Source: [Eubacterium] siraeum
Lineage (GTDB): Bacteria > Bacillota > Clostridia > Oscillospirales > Ruminococcaceae
Direction: 5' to 3'
Assembly (NCBI GenBank): GCA_025150425.1
Contig: CP102281.1
Coordinates: 558,001 to 622,000 of the forward strand
Length of the DNA stretch: 64,000 bases
Below the pieces are notes generated by a model. The model did no database searches and was not told the DNA's origin. It saw only the letters and a program-made list of their open reading frames with translations. The position numbers and the translations under genes are program-made. This document shows, in pieces, positions 53,179 through 61,472 of this stretch; within the stretch, counting starts at the first letter, position 1, and every line of letters begins with the position of its first letter.

Positions 53179-54408
53179 ATGGATAAAAATATGTTAAGCG
53201 AATATGCAAAATTGATGGTAAAGGTCGGCGCTAATGTTCAGAAAGGGCAGAAGGTACGCCTTTATGCCGAGGTTGACCAATACGAGCTTGCCACCCTTGT
53301 TGCGAAGGAGTGCTACAATGCCGGCGCAAGCTATGTTGAGATGTTCTGGAGCTGTGGCGCTGTAGAAAGACTTCATTACGAAAATGCTTCGGTAGAAACG
53401 CTTGGTACTGTTCTTAGCTGGGAAGAAGAAAGACAGAAGCAGATGGTGAAGGATCTGCCTGCAAGGATTTTTATAGAATCTGCCGACCCTGATGAGCTGA
53501 GCGGTATTCCTGCGGATGTAATTTCAACGGTAGGCAGGATGCGTTCAAAGGTGCTTAAGAAATACCGTGATGAGATAGACGGCAAGCACCAGTGGCTGAT
53601 AGTTGCCGCCGCTTCACCCAAATGGGCAAAGAAGGTGTTCCCGGACGATGACAGCGATACCGCAGTGGAAAAACTCTGGAACGCAATTTTCTCCTGCGTT
53701 TATCTTGACGGCAATAGAAACTGGGAGCAGGTGTGGAAACAGCATACCGATACTATGAGGGAAAAAGCCGATTGGCTCAACAGCAAGTGCTTTAAATCCC
53801 TCAGATACAGTAGCAGTAACGGCACGTATTTCACCGTACAGCTTATTCCCGGAGCAAAGTGGTGCGGTGCGGCTGATATAAACCGTGTAAACGGAGCGGC
53901 TTACGTTCCGAATATGCCGACCGAGGAAGTGTTCATAAGCCCGATGAAGGGCAAGTGCGAGGGCAAACTTGTCGCCACGAAGCCTCTGAGTTGGTCGGGC
54001 AACCTGATAGACGGCTTTGAGGTAGAATTCACAAACGGCAGGGTATCCGGCTGTAAAGCAAAGCAGGGCGAGGAAATACTGAAGAAGATGTTCGCTATGG
54101 ATAATGGTGCTTCAATGCTCGGCGAGGTTGCGCTTGTTCCTAAGGAATCTCCGATAAACCGTTCCGGACTTCTGTTTATGAATACCCTATTTGATGAGAA
54201 TGCCTGCTGTCACGTTGCGGTAGGCGAGGGCTTTCAGGAGGTTATCGAGGGAGCTGAAAATATGACTCTTGACGAGATTCACGCTCTTGGCGTAAACGAT
54301 TCTATAATACACGTTGACTTTATGATAGGCTCAGATGACCTTGATATAACTGGCATTTGCGAGGACGGCACTGAGATACCCGTGTTCAGAAACGGAACGT
54401 GGGCGTGA
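53179..54408 (+). CDS. M29 aminopeptidase (AmpS/aminopeptidase T type)
   Basis: 409 residues from ATG 53179 (site CGGAGG). YAKLMVKVGANVQKGQKVRL at the N-terminus, then FEVEFTNGRVS, EVALVPKESPINRSGLLFMN with the metal Glu, and IHVDFMIGSDDLDITG near the C-terminus with His and Asp ligands are M29 signatures. It removes N-terminal residues from peptides in the cytoplasm, using Co or Zn. Confidence 0.93.
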   Translation: MDKNMLSEYAKLMVKVGANVQKGQKVRLYAEVDQYELATLVAKECYNAGASYVEMFWSCGAVERLHYENASVETLGTVLSWEEERQKQMVKDLPARIFIESADPDELSGIPADVISTVGRMRSKVLKKYRDEIDGKHQWLIVAAASPKWAKKVFPDDDSDTAVEKLWNAIFSCVYLDGNRNWEQVWKQHTDTMREKADWLNSKCFKSLRYSSSNGTYFTVQLIPGAKWCGAADINRVNGAAYVPNMPTEEVFISPMKGKCEGKLVATKPLSWSGNLIDGFEVEFTNGRVSGCKAKQGEEILKKMFAMDNGASMLGEVALVPKESPINRSGLLFMNTLFDENACCHVAVGEGFQEVIEGAENMTLDEIHALGVNDSIIHVDFMIGSDDLDITGICEDGTEIPVFRNGTWA

Positions 54409-54473
54409 AAGGATAAACCCACAGTATATAATTTGTCGAATTTATTGAATTTTCAAATTACATTGCGGTAGTA

Positions 54474-54502
54474 TTGCATTGCTGTCAAAAGTATGCTAAA
54501 AT
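54474..54502 (+). promoter_or_regulatory. Promoter TTGCAT-17-TAAAAT of the LytTR gene
   Basis: -35 at 54474-54479 and -10 at 54497-54502, 43 nt before the start. Confidence 0.6.
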
Positions 54503-54545
54503 ATAAGCGTAGATAATTTCCGAAACGGTAAAGGATCGATCAGTA

Positions 54546-55256
54546 ATGACAATAGCGATATGCGATGACAGTGTTATAGACTGCTTACTGTCTAAATTTC
54601 TGATAAGTGAATATTTCAAGAAGCGTAAAATGACGTGCAGTATCATTACCTACGAAACAGGCGCAAAACTGCTTTCCGATTTTGAAAACGGAACAGTTTT
54701 CGATATTGTTTTTATGGATATATATGTCGGGGATGAGTTGGGGATAGACGTTGCAGGAAAACTCAGAAATGAGGGTTACGATAACCTGCTGATATTCTCT
54801 ACTATCACTCCCGAATATGCAATAGCAAGCTACAGCGTCAAGGCAAACGGATATATTCTGAAGCCATTCAGCGGCGAAAGAATAGAAAGCGTTCTTAACA
54901 GAGTGCTTGAGCATTATGTAAGGGACTATATCAGGATAAAGGTACGCAACAGCTATGTCAATATTATGTACAGCGATATTATCTATATCGAAAGCCGCAA
55001 TAACCGCTGTATACTTCACACTGCCGATGAAGAATATCCGCTTTATATGAAGCTTGATGATATAGAACAGCAGATGCTTGACGAAAAGTCACGCTTTCTC
55101 AGATGCCACAGGAGCTATATCATCAATATGGATCATGTCACGGCGGTTGACGAACAGTTCAGATTGGATAACGGCGACAGCGTACTGATACGGAGCAGGA
55201 GCAGAGCGCAGATTAAAAAGACTTACCTTTGCTACTCAGGAAAAGGTAAGGCATAA
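54546..55256 (+). CDS. LytTR-family response regulator
   Basis: 236 residues. The receiver domain has AICDDS near residue 5, phospho-Asp in DIVFMDIYVG near 59, and the Lys in YILKPF near 105. The C-terminal LytTR DNA-binding domain has IIYIESRNNRCILHT and FLRCHRSYIINMDHV. No histidine kinase is adjacent, so its partner lies elsewhere. Control of peptide-signalled or surface genes is usual for the family. Confidence 0.93.
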   Translation: MTIAICDDSVIDCLLSKFLISEYFKKRKMTCSIITYETGAKLLSDFENGTVFDIVFMDIYVGDELGIDVAGKLRNEGYDNLLIFSTITPEYAIASYSVKANGYILKPFSGERIESVLNRVLEHYVRDYIRIKVRNSYVNIMYSDIIYIESRNNRCILHTADEEYPLYMKLDDIEQQMLDEKSRFLRCHRSYIINMDHVTAVDEQFRLDNGDSVLIRSRSRAQIKKTYLCYSGKGKA

Positions 55257-55262
55257 GAACGA

Positions 55263-55827
55263 GAAGCATCCGGATAAAACCGGATGCTTCAGTTTGTTGA
55301 TAAACCGATTATTATTAAATCCCACACAGTGAAATATATCGCCAACACCGCCGAAAACAGTTTCCGTGTCGACACGGCATTAATAATTTCGTGAGTGCAT
55401 CATTACAACTGCACTGACATTAACCTTTCAAAAAAACGCCACTAACCTAAGATATATGTACTAATATGCGGACGTGTAGCGTTAAGCGTCCCTGCATTGA
55501 CAGGATATACAATGTTCAGGTAGTTTTACGAGTTTAACCAACACCCCAGCGGGGTAAGGGTATGGGTAAGGAAAGAGGGAGCCAAGAGGGAGAAAACCTA
55601 AGGGACAGGGATAGGGGCAGCAGTCCCTCTCCCTGATCCCTTTGGTTGTCTCCCTCTTTCATATTGACAGGTGTACCCACTCGAATAGCGAAACCGAGAA
55701 GTGCTATCCGACAAAAAGAACTATCGGTAGCTTGCTATCGTGGTCTAAGCTGAATGATATTTTAGAAGTACATCAAATAATAAATATTTTCTACAATCTG
55801 AAGCTCCCGGATAAAACCGGATGCTTC
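55263..55827 (+). mobile_element. R3: terminator-nested non-coding repeat, copy 3
   Basis: Core 55291-55799 (509 bp), flanked by two 28-bp copies of the hairpin at 55263-55290 and 55800-55827 (GAAGCATCCGG-ataaaa-CCGGATGCTTC; two mismatches in the right copy). Convergent genes lie on both sides. The core matches R1 from end to end; the left hairpin changes from TTCCC/GGGAA to CCGTG/CACGG and the central one keeps AAAGAGGGAG/CTCCCTCTTT. Short frames inside are not conserved among copies. Confidence 0.85.
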
Positions 55828-55829
55828 AT

Positions 55830-56705
55830 TTATATATTCTCTCTTATAAACTCATAAATCAAACGGTATACATTTTCCCTCTGCACTTCCTGCAGTATAC
55901 TGTGACGCATTCCGTCAAATATTTCAAGTCTTACATCAAAGCCATTTTCGATAAGAATACCGGCTTTTTCTTTTGCATAAGCGCCTTTATCGCCCACCAT
56001 ATCCTGTGTTCCGCTCATTAAAAGAAAGGGCGGTTTCGGTGAAACATTCTTAAGATAATCCTTGCACTGTACTTCGCTTGCAAGCTGTAAAAAGCTCCTG
56101 TAAAAGCGACAACTGTACATTTTGTTGGTATACGGGAGAGTTTCATAATATAAAGCACGCTCAAGGTCTGATGTCACCCAGGATACCGTGCATTTTTCCG
56201 GAAAAGGCTCCGCAACCTTTCCGAACAGCTTCAGGAATACGTCCATACTCGGAGCATCTGCGCCTTTTTCGGAAATTTCCGCTTCTATGTCCGACAAAAG
56301 CGCTTTCGTATCATGTATATACGGACAGCCCGTAAGTATAACTCCGCTGTAAAGTGAGCTATCGCAGTGACAAATAACATATTGAGCCATCTGTGCGCCA
56401 AGGCTGTGACCGAGCAGAAACAGCGGTGTGTCACTTTCCGAGTGAACGTATGACGAAAAATCACCGCATTCCTTTGCCGCAGTCTGAACGATATTGTCTA
56501 TATCCGCAGGCAGTGCCGTCCTTCCGTGTTCACGGTATTCGCAAAGATATACCGAAACTCCTTTGGCTGTAATATATTCGGCGAACTGCTCATAGTATTC
56601 CGACATTTCGCCAAGCCCGTGAATTATCTGTATTTTCGCCTTTTCGTTATCGGAAAGCCATTTCTTGCAGTGCATTCCCTTGTATTCAAATTCCTGTGCA
56701 GTCAT
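55830..56705 (-). CDS. Alpha/beta hydrolase, lysophospholipase-like
   Basis: 291 residues from ATG 56705 (site GGAG). IHGLGEMSEYYEQFAEYI, nucleophile Ser in LLGHSLGAQM, Asp in MSGTQDMVGDKG and His in DGMRHSILQE make a full catalytic triad. The HGLGE and GHSLG layout resembles monoglyceride lipase/lysophospholipase enzymes. An upstream in-frame extension overlaps the chemoreceptor and has no site. Confidence 0.9.
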   Translation of the reverse strand: MTAQEFEYKGMHCKKWLSDNEKAKIQIIHGLGEMSEYYEQFAEYITAKGVSVYLCEYREHGRTALPADIDNIVQTAAKECGDFSSYVHSESDTPLFLLGHSLGAQMAQYVICHCDSSLYSGVILTGCPYIHDTKALLSDIEAEISEKGADAPSMDVFLKLFGKVAEPFPEKCTVSWVTSDLERALYYETLPYTNKMYSCRFYRSFLQLASEVQCKDYLKNVSPKPPFLLMSGTQDMVGDKGAYAKEKAGILIENGFDVRLEIFDGMRHSILQEVQRENVYRLIYEFIRENI

Positions 56706-56723
56706 AAAATTCTCCGTAAAAAC

Positions 56724-56748
56724 AAAGCAGGCATTTTCAGCCTGCTTT
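56724..56748 (-). terminator. Terminator of the chemoreceptor gene
   Basis: AAAGCAGGC (56724-56732) pairs with GCCTGCTTT (56740-56748); the minus strand continues gttttta. Confidence 0.8.
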
Positions 56749-56763
56749 TGTTTGCTATTTCTG

Positions 56764-58095
56764 TTATTCTTCCATAGGGCCTTCAAGATGAATCTGACCG
56801 TCCTCACGCAGATGGAACTGCTTGACCATCTTCTGAAGCTCTTTCGCCTGAGCGGCTGTAAGTGCGCTTGCACTTGCACTTTCCTCAGCTGTGGCGGCAT
56901 TGTTCTGAACTACCGCTGAAATCTGGCTTACGCTTGAAAGCACTTGGTCAACCATGGTTGCCTGCTGTGCCGAGCCGTCCGATATTTCGTTTATAAGTGA
57001 GTTTGCGTTGCTGAAACGTTCCATAACACTTTCGATAGTCTGTGCGGTTGAATCTGCGATAGCCGTGCCGTTTGAAACCGCCTCTATAGTGCTGCCGATA
57101 AGCTCGCTTGTTGTCTGTGCGGCTTCTGCGGACTTGCTCGCAAGGTTTCTTACCTCGTCTGCAACAACGGCGAATCCCTTGCCGGCTTCACCTGCTCTTG
57201 CGGCCTCTACAGCGGCATTAAGGGCAAGTATATTTGTCTGGAATGCGATGTTGTCGATAGTGTTGATAATCTTCTTGATCTCGGCTGATTTTTCGTCTAT
57301 AATCTTCATAGCGGCAAGCATCTTCTGCATTTCTGCGTTGCCTTCCTTAAGGTCAGTGGTTGCCGTATCTGAAATTTCGCTTACATTCTTTGCGTTTTCG
57401 GCATTCTTGTTAACTCTGCCGGAAATATCGCTTACATAGTCTGAAAGCTCACGGATGGATGCTTCCTGTTCGCTTGTACCCTGTGCAAGTGCCTGCGAAC
57501 CGCTTGATACCTGCTCGGAGGCATCGTATAGCATAGTTCCTGCCTTCTGTATTCTTGAAAACGAGTCATTAAGATTTACAAGTATCTGCTCAAATGCCGA
57601 CTTTATGGGAGTAAATTCGCCCTTGTAATCATAGTTAATGTTAAAACTGATGTTGCCGTATGACATCTGAGTCAGCAGATATGTAAGCTCATCGACCATT
57701 TTTTTGAGATACCACTTTGCAGTATTGAGCGAGCCTGCGAGCTTTCCTATATCGCTGTCGTTTATCTTGACATCAAATTCAGCGGAAAGAATACCCTCTG
57801 AGAAGTTATTAAGTTCGTTGCTGATTTTTCTGATAGGCTTTACTATTGCTTTTCTTACATAAATGCAAAGCAGGATAAATGCCGCAGTAACGATAAGCGA
57901 AATGCCCTCGGTAATCAGTGACAGCATTATCGAAGAATGATAAACAGGGTCGTCGTGACCTGCCATTGTCAGAATGTTGACAGTGCATACGGCAATGGTA
58001 GCCAGCATCATTATACAGCAGACAACGCATAAAAATGTTATTACAACTACCTGGCTCTGCACTTTATTTTTTAACCAGCCTTTATTTTTTTTCAT
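56764..58095 (-). CDS. Methyl-accepting chemotaxis protein with minimal external sensor
   Basis: 443 residues from ATG 58095 (site AGAGGTG). Two membrane segments (about 14-36 and 50-75) are separated by only about 12 residues, so no outside ligand domain exists. HAMP-like helices follow, then the signalling domain with the tip [20 protein letters not shown] and [17 protein letters not shown]. It should relay an internal or membrane signal to CheA/CheW. Confidence 0.93.
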   Translation of the reverse strand: MKKNKGWLKNKVQSQVVVITFLCVVCCIMMLATIAVCTVNILTMAGHDDPVYHSSIMLSLITEGISLIVTAAFILLCIYVRKAIVKPIRKISNELNNFSEGILSAEFDVKINDSDIGKLAGSLNTAKWYLKKMVDELTYLLTQMSYGNISFNINYDYKGEFTPIKSAFEQILVNLNDSFSRIQKAGTMLYDASEQVSSGSQALAQGTSEQEASIRELSDYVSDISGRVNKNAENAKNVSEISDTATTDLKEGNAEMQKMLAAMKIIDEKSAEIKKIINTIDNIAFQTNILALNAAVEAARAGEAGKGFAVVADEVRNLASKSAEAAQTTSELIGSTIEAVSNGTAIADSTAQTIESVMERFSNANSLINEISDGSAQQATMVDQVLSSVSQISAVVQNNAATAEESASASALTAAQAKELQKMVKQFHLREDGQIHLEGPMEE

Positions 58096-58131
58096 AAGAA
58101 ACACCTCTTGAACTTACATTTTGATAATCTG

Positions 58132-58160
58132 ATTTTATCACAAATGCTGTAATAAGTCAA
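58132..58160 (-). promoter_or_regulatory. Promoter TTGACT-17-TAAAAT of the chemoreceptor
   Basis: Minus strand: -35 at 58155-58160 and -10 at 58132-58137. Confidence 0.75.
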
Positions 58161-58226
58161 GAAGTAAAGCGGTGTGTTTGGTGGAATACACCAAAAAAAC
58201 GTTAATAACTGTACAAGTTGCACGAA

Positions 58227-58823
58227 AGCCGCCATGATATACTCATAGCGGCACAGACTGTCGAAAACCGATTATTATTAAAGCCACACAGTGAAATATA
58301 TCACCAACACCACCTGAAACACCTTCCTTGCCGACAAGGAGTTAATATTTTCGTGAGTGTATCTGTGCAACTGCACTGACATTGACCTTTCAAAAAAACG
58401 CACTATCCTTCGAAAATCACCACCTCACTCACTTCTTTCCAAAGTACTGTTTGTTTCGCATCCGCACAGTCACCCTCGCTTTTCGTAGGGGAGGAGCTCG
58501 CTCCTCCCGAAATATTGTAGTGCTTATCATAAACAGTTTGTAAGGAATTTAAGCTTTGGGTTACGGTTGATAGTTGACAGATTATAAACTCGGTGAATGG
58601 TCAGAAGTTAGTGCAACGGGAGGGGCAAGCCTCCTCCCCTACGAAAAGATAAGATGATAGCAAATGTAATAAATAGCAGTGCAAATAAAAATAATGCGGC
58701 TGTCCGATAAAAAGAACTATCGGTAGCCTTACTATCATAGTCTAAGCTGAATGATATAACAGAAGTACATCAAACTAAAGATTTTTTCTAAAAGCTGAGC
58801 CGCCATGATATACTCATAGCGGC
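58227..58823 (+). mobile_element. R4: terminator-nested repeat, copy 4, with a replaced centre
   Basis: Core 58253-58797 (545 bp), flanked by two identical 26-bp hairpin copies (58227-58252 and 58798-58823; AGCCGC... pairing with ...GCGGC). The hairpin is the terminator of the queT gene (minus). The left 150 bp and right 100 bp follow R1-R3, but about 300 bp in the centre (58403-58700) are unrelated and contain a separate inverted repeat. Confidence 0.8.
58479..58648. repeat. Inverted repeat nested in R4
   Basis: Left arm 58479-58509 and right arm 58617-58648 pair closely (CTTTTCGTAGGGGAGGAG with CTCCTCCCCTACGAAAAG). Each arm is itself a G/C-rich hairpin (GGGAGGAG/CTCCTCCC). It looks like a small MITE-like insertion that replaced the usual R hairpin. 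Confidence 0.6.
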
Positions 58824-58840
58824 TCAAACTGTTTTGTTTG

Positions 58841-59341
58841 TTAAACCTTTGCGGTAAACAAACGTCTGCAATATTTGTTGTCCAGTCCGTGATACAGGAG
58901 CAGACCGAGAACTCCGCAGGAGATGACCTCACCTGCACATACCGTCAGCGCCGAGAACCATAATGCGTCCGGCACACCGTAAGCATAGGTCAGTACAAGC
59001 GGTACTATAACAGTATTGGCAATTATGGGCGGAAGGGGGTACAGTATCCTGTGATGCTTTCTCAGAAGATATGTGCCTACCGCTCCTATGAGTGTGGCAA
59101 GGCTTCCGAAGATAACATCCCATATTACAGCACCGGTCAGTATGTTTGAGATGACACAGCCTACAACCAGTCCCGGAATTGCCGCCGGAGTAAATACCGG
59201 CAGGATTGTGAGCGCCTCGGAAAGACGCACCTGAATTACGCCGTTTGTAAGCCCCAGCAGGCTGACAATATAGGTCAGCACTACATAGATTGCGGCGATA
59301 ACGGCTCCCTGTGTGATAAACAGGACTTTTTTGTTTCGCAT
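58841..59341 (-). CDS. queT: QueT-family queuosine-precursor transporter (ECF S component)
   Basis: 166 residues, five or six membrane segments. AAIYVVLTYIVSLLGLTNGV, IQVRLSEALTILPVFTPAAI, and GLVVGCVISNILTG with VIWDVIFGSLATLIGA are QueT hallmarks. It binds preQ1/preQ0 or queuine and uses a shared ECF energising module, which is not in this window. The leader may hold a preQ1 riboswitch. Confidence 0.88.
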   Translation of the reverse strand: MRNKKVLFITQGAVIAAIYVVLTYIVSLLGLTNGVIQVRLSEALTILPVFTPAAIPGLVVGCVISNILTGAVIWDVIFGSLATLIGAVGTYLLRKHHRILYPLPPIIANTVIVPLVLTYAYGVPDALWFSALTVCAGEVISCGVLGLLLYHGLDNKYCRRLFTAKV

Positions 59342-59412
59342 ATTGAATTGTCCTTTCGTAGTTTTGATTTATCCGTCTTTTGACGGAAAGTGAGGATATT
59401 GCGAACTCACAA
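59342..59412 (-). promoter_or_regulatory. Candidate preQ1-I-like riboswitch in the queT leader
   Basis: Right after the predicted transcription start, the minus strand reads GTGAG (59410-59406), loop TTCGCAATATC, and CTCAC (59394-59390), followed by an extra hairpin CCGTC-AAAA-GACGG, an A-rich tail ending AAAACTA, and the ribosome site GAAAGGA. A short stem with a TTCGC-type loop and a later A-rich tail, at the 5' end of a queT message, fits preQ1 class I. The inserted hairpin is unusual, and pairing between loop and tail is not obvious, so this is tentative. Confidence 0.4.
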
Positions 59413-59418
59413 AAAATG

Positions 59419-59447
59419 ATTTTAGCACAGTTAAAGTGCTTTGTCAA
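59419..59447 (-). promoter_or_regulatory. Promoter TTGACA-17-TAAAAT of queT
   Basis: Minus strand: -35 at 59442-59447 and -10 at 59419-59424. Confidence 0.8.
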
Positions 59448-59449
59448 GC

Positions 59450-59542
59450 TTATTTTAGCGTTTCTTCAGCCGCCCGTATGAATTCTCTTATGTCATCGGG
59501 TGCGTTTTTGAAATATCGGGCGGAATACGGATATATACGGCT
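59450..59542 (-). pseudogene. Possible C-terminal fragment of a lost gene
   Basis: A 30-codon frame with no start reads SRIYPYSARYFKNAPDDIRE then FIRAAEETLK, ending TAA just before the queT promoter. The residue mix looks like protein, but I do not recognise the family and a TGA precedes it. Confidence 0.25.
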
Positions 59543-59619
59543 TCATATTATCTGTATCCGTTTCTCGCACTTCTTATCGCATAGTTATCCCGAAAGGGCA
59601 AATCGGTTTATTCTATATT

Positions 59620-59775
59620 TTACTGCCTTATATAAATACCCTGATCCTCGATATAATCCTCAAGCTCCTGCTTCATATCCCATATAGCCTCCTCTTTGTC
59701 GGCAGACTGTCTGTAGTCGCCTTTATCATCGGGCTGTACGGGAGTTTCGGGAGCTTTTTTCTTTTCGTCTGTCAT
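59620..59775 (-). CDS. Small acidic protein of 51 residues
   Basis: ATG 59775 with site AAAGGAT; it reads MTDEKKKAPETPVQPDDKGD, then YRQSADKEEAIWDMKQELED and YIEDQGIYIRQ. Good start and stop context and a coherent helical C-terminus argue that it is real. Function unknown. Confidence 0.55.
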   Translation of the reverse strand: MTDEKKKAPETPVQPDDKGDYRQSADKEEAIWDMKQELEDYIEDQGIYIRQ

Positions 59776-59877
59776 ATTTATCATATCCTTTCGGCGTATT
59801 TTCTGCTATTTACATTTTATCACAATCTGTAGCACAGTACAATATGCTGTGGCACAAAACGTCAGTGATAACGGAAG

Positions 59878-59905
59878 TTGACATATTCTTTTAAATGAGT
59901 ATAAT
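59878..59905 (+). promoter_or_regulatory. Promoter TTGACA-16-TATAAT of the MATE gene
   Basis: -35 at 59878-59883 and -10 at 59900-59905. The -10 overlaps an ATG at 59895, so that codon cannot be the start. Confidence 0.75.
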
Positions 59906-59933
59906 ATTTATGGATGAAGAAAGGAAGTTTAAC

Positions 59934-61298
59934 TTGAGCGTAGATATAAAAGAAAAAAGAAAATCCGGAACGGTCCTTATGACAGAAGGCTCTATCTGGA
60001 AGAAGCTGCTTATATTTTCCGTGCCGCTGATACTGGGCAACCTCTTACAGCAGTTATACAGCACGGTCGATTCTATAATAGTAGGAAACTGCGTGGGCAA
60101 GGAGGCTCTGGCGGCGGTAGGCTCAACCGGCTCTATCGTCAGTCTGCTGATAGCGTTCAGCCAGGGTGCATCGGTCGGCGCAGGCGTTATTATATCGCAG
60201 TACATGGGTGCAAAGCGTAAGGACGATGTGAAAAGAGCGGTACATACGGCTATGGCAATCGCAGTTATAATCGGCCTTATGCTGACGGTCATGGGTGTAT
60301 TTATGAGCAGACTGTTCCTCGTATGGATGCAGACACCGGATAATATTCTTGACGGCGCATCGCTCTATTTGCAGATATACTGCGGCGGATTGCTGTTCAA
60401 CGTGCTTTATAATATGTGTGCCGGAATATTCAATGCGGCTGGAAATTCAAAAAGACCGCTGTTATATCTCGGTGCGGCATCAGTTGTAAATATAGCACTC
60501 GACCTTATACTGATACAAGGCTTCGGTATGGGCGTAGAGGGTGCGGCGATAGCAACCGATGCAAGCCAGCTTGTTTCCTGCGTTATGGCTATAATCTATA
60601 TGGTGAAGGTAAATGCGGATTATAAGCTGTTTATCCGTCAGATAAAGGTACACAGGGATATGGCGATAAGGATAATAAAGGTAGGTCTGCCTACAGGCAT
60701 TCAGAATATGGTCATCTCCTTTTCGAACGTGCTTGTACAGGCAAGCGTCAACAGCTTCGGCTCGGATGCGGTAGCAGGCTTCGGCGCATATCTTAAGGTG
60801 GACGGCTTCAACATCCTGCCGGTGCTTAGTATAAGTATGGCGGTGACTACCTTTGTCGGTCAGAACTACGGTGCGAATAAGCCCGAACGTGTTAAAAAGG
60901 GTATGTGGACAGCACTCGGTATGGGCGTTGTTTACACTGTCATAACAGGCGTCCTGCTGCTTGTGTTTGCCGACCCGATTATAAGGCTTTTCACAAACGA
61001 TGACGCAGTAGCCGCCTGCGGCGAAACCGCAATGAAATACTTCTGTCCGTTCTATTTCCTGCTTGCAATAATGAATGTGCTTGCGGGGGCTGTAAGAGGC
61101 ACGGGCAAGAGCATTCCTCCGATGCTGATATTACTGTTCGCAATGTGCATTTTCAGAATATTCTGGATATGGCTCGTAGTGCCGCTTTTCCCGACTATTG
61201 ACGGCGTTTATCTGCTGTACCCTGTTTCGTGGGTAATAGGCGTTGTGCTTATGGCACTGTATACCTGGAAGGGTAAATGGATGCCGAAAATCGAGTAA
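59934..61298 (+). CDS. MATE-family multidrug/cation exporter
   Basis: 454 residues from TTG 59934 behind GAAAGGAAG; earlier in-frame ATGs at 59895 and 59910 are at or before the transcription start. Twelve membrane segments; VPLILGNLLQQLYSTVDSII, VGKEALAAVGSTGSI and a repeat in the second half (VGLPTGIQNMVISFSNVLVQ; VTTFVGQNYGANKPERVKKG) are typical MATE motifs. It exports drugs or metabolites using Na+ or H+. Confidence 0.92.
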   Translation: MSVDIKEKRKSGTVLMTEGSIWKKLLIFSVPLILGNLLQQLYSTVDSIIVGNCVGKEALAAVGSTGSIVSLLIAFSQGASVGAGVIISQYMGAKRKDDVKRAVHTAMAIAVIIGLMLTVMGVFMSRLFLVWMQTPDNILDGASLYLQIYCGGLLFNVLYNMCAGIFNAAGNSKRPLLYLGAASVVNIALDLILIQGFGMGVEGAAIATDASQLVSCVMAIIYMVKVNADYKLFIRQIKVHRDMAIRIIKVGLPTGIQNMVISFSNVLVQASVNSFGSDAVAGFGAYLKVDGFNILPVLSISMAVTTFVGQNYGANKPERVKKGMWTALGMGVVYTVITGVLLLVFADPIIRLFTNDDAVAACGETAMKYFCPFYFLLAIMNVLAGAVRGTGKSIPPMLILLFAMCIFRIFWIWLVVPLFPTIDGVYLLYPVSWVIGVVLMALYTWKGKWMPKIE

Positions 61299-61322
61299 AT
61301 ATCCGACTTGAAATGAATACGG

Positions 61323-61361
61323 AATAACGCAGATATGCTTAAAACGGCACTGCGTTATTTT
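61323..61361 (+). terminator. Terminator after the MATE gene
   Basis: AATAACGCAG (61323-61332) pairs with CTGCGTTATT (61350-61359), followed by ttg. Confidence 0.8.
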
Positions 61362-61383
61362 TGTGAAAATGCACAAAATGCTA

Positions 61384-61412
61384 TTGACGAAAACGATTAC
61401 ATATGCTATGAT
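61384..61412 (+). promoter_or_regulatory. Promoter TTGACG-17-TATGAT of the second GH3 gene
   Basis: -35 at 61384-61389, -10 at 61407-61412, 61 nt before the start. Confidence 0.65.
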
Positions 61413-61472
61413 AGTGAAAAATGTATATTGCGGTTTGTGTAAAAAGTCAACAACTGCAAGACGGAGGAGAAC

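Noticed and set aside
55642-56021. Short open frames in and beside R3
   Set aside because: They are not conserved in R1, R2 or R4 and run into the opposite-strand hydrolase gene.
59895-59933. ATG starts at 59895 and 59910 for the MATE exporter
   Set aside because: They overlap or precede the likely transcription start; TTG 59934 has a proper ribosome site.
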